Source: Syncephalastrum monosporum B8922 (lineage: Eukaryota > Mucoromycota > Mucoromycetes > Mucorales > Syncephalastraceae). Taken from it: a DNA stretch of 64,000 bases. How positions within the stretch are numbered: position 1 is the first letter of the stretch; every line of letters begins with the position of its first letter. Positions 59,606 to 64,000 of this stretch are shown piece after piece. The position numbers and the translations under genes were made by a program. The notes beneath the pieces are model-generated. The model did no database searches and was not told the origin of the DNA. It saw only the letters and a list, made by a program, of their open reading frames with translations. The DNA lies in NCBI GenBank assembly GCA_000697355.1, contig JNEN01001228.1, positions 310,001-374,000 of the forward strand. Reading direction: 5' to 3'.

Positions 59606-60457
59606 GCTAATCTGTTTCCCTCTGTTTCTTTCCCCGCTTCCACTTCCACTTGTCCTGGGCTTGCTTCTTGGATGATCCACCCTCAAAAAAAGACTGTATA
59701 CGTGTAACGACCAAGGAAAAAGGACAGGTCAAAGAGATTTCGCAAGCTACTTTTTTTTTTTTCGAAAGGCGTGCAGATAGTGGAAATCCCCATATATCTA
59801 AAGCTTCTTTCATTGCAGATCAACATCCATCTATTCCCACTCACTCACACACAAACACTCACACACAAACACATACGAGCAACAAAACAGAAAAAATAAG
59901 GGAGCATCGACTCGAGTTGTAAATAAACTTTTGGAAATTACTAAAAGACGCGTATCAACCAATAACCCACTTCTTCACCTTTTCGCTCTCACACTTGTGA
60001 GCAGCTGCTTCGCTTATGTGTGCATCACAATATGACAACTTTTTCTCTTTTAACAATATATAATGCTAATGCAGCAGTTGGTGTGAGAATCTGGGAAGGC
60101 GACGAGGTTGTGTAATAAAACTGCAAGTTTTTGTTTGTCGACGTACTTGGCCCCACATACATGTCTGATGATGTGACACGAATTTATTAGATGATGAGCG
60201 GCGATGCCTTCTTTGCATGTAGAGCTAGGGTCGCTTTCTATGACTTGTACGATGAATGAATTGGGTACATGGTGATAAGCGTCCTGTGGTGAGGATCTAC
60301 ACGAGAAGTAAAAGATTAAAATGATGAATACTGTATACATGGATTGCGCCATCTGAAAATGGAGTTGCATTTTTATTTCTTTGTGATCACAAGAGCGCCC
60401 TAGAAAAGACCAATCACCGTCCTTTTCACATTTGACAGCTACAGAGACCTCCTTCCT
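59606..60457. other. Intergenic, CA-rich microsatellite
   Basis: About 850 bp. A CACACA-type repeat lies at about 59841-59874. No gene is seen. The right end holds the promoter of the MMADHC-like gene. Confidence 0.5.
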
Positions 60458-61156
60458 ATGCCGATTCCAGAACCGACCCCAATTGCAGGTCGACTGGAAA
60501 GTGCCGAAGCCAACAGCACAACCGAGAAGAAGAACAAGAAGGTCACAGCCTGTACCATTCCTCCTACACGATGTCAGTATGGCGGCTCTACATTTGAGTT
60601 CGCAGCATTTTCACCCTCCACCCGTTTTCTGAAGGAGGTCCAAGCTGTCTTCCCTCGCCTTTCTCGTCGTCAGCTCGACACTGTCCTCATCGTGCCTGTC
60701 TTTCAGCAATGCGAAAACGACATGGTGGGCATTACCCCGGAGATCAACCGCGAGCGGGATGTCAAGCTTGAGCTGGTAAGGCGATGCGGTGCCCTAGCGG
60801 CCAGTAGACTCTCAGACTCAAAGGAATGGCATGTTCTGTATCTTTAGTTTATTGAATGGGGTAACAAGATAGCGGAGCGGCTAGCCAAGGTCGGGATGTG
60901 GGGCGATATGACGGATCCAGCCTCAGGGTACCCCGTCCGAAGCGAGCCAGGCCCTTCCACGTACCCAGATGTGCAAGCGACCCATAGCCTGATGCCTTCC
61001 ATGATCGATGTCCAGAACGTGGGCTGCTGTCATATCCTGATCCACCGAGACTGGAAGAGCCACGTCTATCCCGCCACCTTCTTCCCCACTGCCCCTGCCG
61101 ATATCCTCCAAAAGATCATTGCTGAAATAATAAATAGCGACAGTCGTCATGCATAG
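60458..61156 (+). CDS. MMADHC (CblD-like) cobalamin trafficking protein
   Basis: Exons 60458-60775 and 60848-61156, giving 208 residues. I recognise it from its alignment with human MMADHC: YGGSTFEFAAFSPSTRFLKE, PRLSRRQLDTVLIVPVFQQC, ERLAKVGMWGDMTDPASGYP and DVQNVGCCHILIHRDWKSHV match the order and spacing of the conserved C-terminal domain. In animals this protein works with CblC (MMACHC) to direct cobalamin to methionine synthase in the cytosol or methylmalonyl-CoA mutase in mitochondria. The N-terminal ~35 residues are poorly conserved and carry no clear presequence. The start is the first in-frame ATG after an in-frame stop. Presence implies this fungus handles vitamin B12. It converges on the Dph7 gene with 34 bp between stops. 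Confidence 0.85.
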
Positions 61157-61190
61157 ACACGTATATACTTGTTATAAATACGTTCCTTTT

Positions 61191-62180
61191 CTAATCCCTC
61201 CAGATATGCAAGATGTGGTCGTAGAACGAACAGGATGCCACCAAGTCGCTGCAAAAGGACCAGTCGGCACCATACGTCATCGACTGATGGTCGAGGAAGG
61301 AGCGCAAGAGCGTGTTGTGTTCGGTGTCAAATATGAATGCGCCCGCATGCATGGAAGCCGAGAGGAGGCGGCTCGGTTGGGAGGGGTGCCACTTGAGGCG
61401 CCATATACCGCCGCCCGGTGTGTGGTATTCAGCAGTTGGCTGTCTCGGCATGCGAGTATCCCACAGATGGATATGCTCATCGTAGCTGCCTGTGGCAAGA
61501 ACGTGCTCACGCAGCGGTGAGGACTGGATCGCAGTGACGCCCATCATGTACTGCCGCTTGTTCACCCAGGCTGGGCTTCCTTGCATCCGCAGGTCCCACG
61601 CCTTCAGTGTGCAGTCGTCTGCACCCGAGTAGAGCATATTCGGGTCTGTGTAGTCGCAAGCAACAATCCATGCCTCCAGATCGTGGGCCAGCCACTGATC
61701 GGTCACGCTCAGCTCGCCGTTCGCAGCAGGTCGCAAAAGAGACAGCTGGCCGTCTGAGTGAGACGTTGCTAGGTGATTGCCTTTGCCACCGCGGCTTGCC
61801 CAATCAAGAGACAGGCACAGTGTCGCGTCGTCTTCGGTCACCTGGATATGTTGCACGCGCTCCAAACCAGGCGTGTACAAGCTCAGTCCTGCTACTGAGT
61901 CCACCACGCCGAGTACGCCCGTGTCATGGCTCCATTTAATGTCGAGAATGGCAGCCGTGTCGACCGTCGCTTGCTGTGTTAGGCCACCAGTTTCGCTGTT
62001 GACCCGGTAAGTGTAGAGTCGCCCCTTGCGACGCCGCGTGCTGGCCTTGTCATTGTCGTCTGTGAGCTGGTACGTGCCTAATGCTAGGAGGTCCTGCTGA
62101 TCTTGCAATGGGCAGAATTCGACACAGTCTGCGCTGTAATCGGTGTCGACCGAGGCCAGCGATGGTGCAACGGAGGTCAT
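61191..62180 (-). CDS. dph7: Diphthine methyltransferase/methylesterase (WD40, DPH7)
   Basis: Single exon of 329 residues from ATG at 62180 (the frame extends a few codons further only through a GTG). It acts in making diphthamide on elongation factor 2, removing a methyl ester from the methylated intermediate before amidation. WD40 repeats fill most of the protein (AHDLEAWIVACDYTDPNMLY, DDCTLKAWDLRM, HVLATGSYDEHIHLWDTR). The DPH7 hallmarks are DTDYSADCVEFCP at the N-terminus, GGGIWRLKWHP and the C-terminal YGADWSFCSDLVASCSFYDH. These distinguish it from generic WD proteins. No introns, unlike most neighbours. The stop codon lies 34 bp from the stop of the MMADHC-like gene on the other strand. 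Confidence 0.92.
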   Translation of the reverse strand: MTSVAPSLASVDTDYSADCVEFCPLQDQQDLLALGTYQLTDDNDKASTRRRKGRLYTYRVNSETGGLTQQATVDTAAILDIKWSHDTGVLGVVDSVAGLSLYTPGLERVQHIQVTEDDATLCLSLDWASRGGKGNHLATSHSDGQLSLLRPAANGELSVTDQWLAHDLEAWIVACDYTDPNMLYSGADDCTLKAWDLRMQGSPAWVNKRQYMMGVTAIQSSPLREHVLATGSYDEHIHLWDTRMPRQPTAEYHTPGGGIWRLKWHPSQPSRLLSASMHAGAFIFDTEHNTLLRSFLDHQSMTYGADWSFCSDLVASCSFYDHILHIWRD

Positions 62181-62961
62181 GAGCACCGAGCAGAGCAGAA
62201 ATAATACGAACTATCTGTCATGCTGCCAATTTTTTGTACGCGGGTGCGGCTTGGCCACACGAAATCTATCATCTGCGTATCACGCAGAAATAAATTACCC
62301 TGGAAATGCCGAGGGCTGGACAGCTACAGGGCAGTCCATATAGCTATAGCCTCCTCAGATATGGGTGTCAGATATGGCCCTGTGTGCATGCAGATCCTCG
62401 ACTCCTTTCTAGGGCATATATCGTCCTTCAACATGGATGAAGGGTGATGTACATACTGTATTGTGTGGCAGAAGTCCAAGATCGCAGACCTAATGCCAAA
62501 ATTAGGCCTGATACAAGTGTCGAGGCGAGGCAATACGGTTACGCATACGGATATGAGACCATACTTTGATGCTGATAGTAACAGGCTTGAACAAAAGTCA
62601 TGATACCAGTCTATCTGACCAGAAATGTCCTTCATCTGAACTTTCCCAGGATCAAAGATCTCCGCTTCCTGCTACGTACGTTACCGATGTTCATATGAAA
62701 TATCTAGATACATAATCTAGTACACCTGAAAGCAATGCATCTCACGGGCAGCTATTCACTGCTGCAAGAATCCATTGATACTGACGTCCATGGCATATAA
62801 TCATAGAAGCGGGATGCGAAAGGTTGTATGTAGCTCTAAATAAACAAAAAGACCTTGTTTTCTCTCTTTTTTTTTCTCTTTACAATACCAAGAAGCTGGA
62901 AGAATGACGTTACAGGGGTCGTGTGCGGCAGAAGAGGGGGGGGGGGGATATGGGGTTGCAT
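62181..62961. other. Intergenic, no gene seen
   Basis: About 780 bp between two minus-strand genes. Contains the dph7 promoter and a short T tract and G run at the right end (about 62936-62947), close to the ETF-beta stop. No coding signal recognised. Confidence 0.5.
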
Positions 62962-63867
62962 TTACAGAACCTTGGCCTCGTTCTTGAGCTTGTCAAGAAG
63001 TTCATCGACGCTCTCGACCTTACGTCCACCGGCACGCTTGGCAGGCTCCTCGACCTTCAAGGTCTGGATGCGAGGCGAGATATCGATGCCGAGATCCTCG
63101 GGGGTGATCTTGACCAGCGGCTTCTTCTTGGCCTTCATGATGTTGGGCAGCGAAGCATAGCGAGGCTCGTTGAGACGCAAGTCGGTGGTAACGATGGCGG
63201 GCATCTTGGTCGACACCGTCTCAAGGCCACCGTCGATCTCACGGGTGACCTTCAAGGCCTGGCCGTCAATCTCAAGCTTGGAGGCAAACGTGGTCTAATA
63301 CAGATAGATGGTACTACATATCAACACGGGGGTGCCTTCCAATATTCCTTCTTTATCCATTACCTGAGGCCAGTTGAGGAGACCGGCGAGCATCTGACCG
63401 GTCTGGTTGGCATCGTCATCGATGGCCTGCTTGCCGAGGATGATCAAGTCGGGCTTGGACTCCTCCTTGTTGGTGAAGGCCTGGAGGAGCTTAGCGACGG
63501 CGAGGGGCTGCAGCGTGCTATCGTCCTTGACCTCGACGTGGACCGCCTTGTCGGCGCCCATGGCCAGCGCAGTGCGCAGGGTCTCTTGTGCCTTGGCGGT
63601 GCCGCAGGAGATGGCAATGACCTCGGTCTTGGGTGCCTTCTCCTTGATTCTCACAGCCTCCTCGACGGCAATTTCGTCAAAAGGGTTCATGCTGTGCTTG
63701 ACCGAGCGATCGACGTCGGTCTTGGCCGCATTGACGCGGACCTTGACAGCTGGAATGAGCGACAGGGGTTGTTTAGTGCTTGGCTGCTATGGAGACAGGC
63801 ATGGGGAGATATTACCAAAGTCAATGACACGCTTGACAGGCACAAAGATTCGCAGGGGGTTGGACAT
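62962..63867 (-). CDS. etfb: Electron transfer flavoprotein beta subunit (ETFB)
   Basis: Exons on the minus strand: 63867-63816, 63749-63364 and 63294-62962, giving 256 residues, the usual ETF-beta length. It forms the mitochondrial ETF heterodimer, which takes electrons from acyl-CoA and other dehydrogenases to ETF-ubiquinone oxidoreductase. Seen: the N-terminal [55 protein letters not shown] (AMP-binding fold), [16 protein letters not shown] and the C-terminal [20 protein letters not shown], which includes the dehydrogenase-docking loop. All blocks are in the expected order. A separate presequence is not obvious, which is normal for ETF-beta. The next 130 bp to the window edge hold its promoter. 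Confidence 0.95.
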
Positions 63868-64000
63868 GGGGCTGGTTCGGGTGGGTTGGAGCAGTAATAA
63901 AGAGAGTTACTAATGGACGGGCCTGAACGGGCAGGCTCGTCTTTTCGCGGAGATTGGCCGCCCGTGACTACATACATCATCACTTTCAATACCCAATCTT

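Overview
This window is nuclear DNA of a filamentous fungus, most likely an early-diverging one (Mucoromycota, Mucorales type). Genes carry many short introns (about 45-130 bp) with GT...AG ends, are tightly packed, and lie on both strands. The gene set fits this: an IucA/IucC-type siderophore synthetase like the Rhizopus rhizoferrin synthetase, a CYP51, a fungal plasma-membrane proton ATPase, muskelin, a MYSM1-like protein and an MMADHC (cobalamin trafficking) homologue. The genus cannot be fixed from the sequence alone.

Layout: 1.4-4.2 kb Bud6/AIP3 (+); 5.0-5.6 kb a Ser/Pro-rich unknown (+); 6.9-8.9 kb RhoGEF (-) and 9.1-11.2 kb BAR-PH-ArfGAP-ankyrin protein (-); 11.7-12.5 kb exon-like pieces that do not join; 12.6-14.6 kb chaperonin CCT4 (-); 16.6-19.4 kb SANT-SWIRM-JAMM protein (-); 20.5-23.5 kb H+-ATPase Pma1 (+); 24.0-24.8 kb omega-like GST (-); 25.3-28.5 kb muskelin (+); 28.8-29.5 kb b561-like membrane protein (+); 29.6-30.6 kb glycerophosphodiesterase (-); 31.1-34.9 kb Ca2+-ATPase (-); 36.6-37.4 kb myosin regulatory light chain-like EF-hand protein (+); 39.7-41.8 kb MFS drug/H+ antiporter (+); 42.2-42.6 kb small GPI-type surface protein (-); 43.7-46.3 kb sulfate permease (-); 46.8-47.3 kb unrecognised ORF (-); 47.4-49.0 kb hydroxyacid-oxoacid transhydrogenase (-); 49.4-51.6 kb siderophore synthetase (-); 52.1-53.9 kb CYP51 (-); a 3.6-kb stretch without a clear gene; 57.6-59.6 kb Gln/His-rich SWIB protein (+); 60.5-61.2 kb MMADHC homologue (+); 61.2-62.2 kb Dph7 (-); 63.0-63.9 kb ETF-beta (-).

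This looks like an ordinary core-genome segment, not a single-pathway cluster. Functional groups do recur: ion and solute transport (two P-type ATPases, sulfate permease, MFS), polarity and actin/GTPase control (Bud6, RhoGEF, ArfGAP, myosin light chain), iron and redox (siderophore synthetase, b561, CYP51, ETF-beta) and mitochondrial metabolism (HOT, ETF-beta, MMADHC). Exon models were assembled by hand from splice signals, reading phase and remembered family conservation. For every multi-exon gene listed the exon lengths add up to a whole number of codons.

The most notable items are the SANT-SWIRM-JAMM protein, the MMADHC homologue, the siderophore synthetase with GATA-type sites upstream, a roughly 48-bp inverted repeat flanking about 1.1 kb at the left end, and two stop-free introns whose lengths are multiples of three. 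No tRNA, rRNA, CRISPR or intact transposon was recognised.
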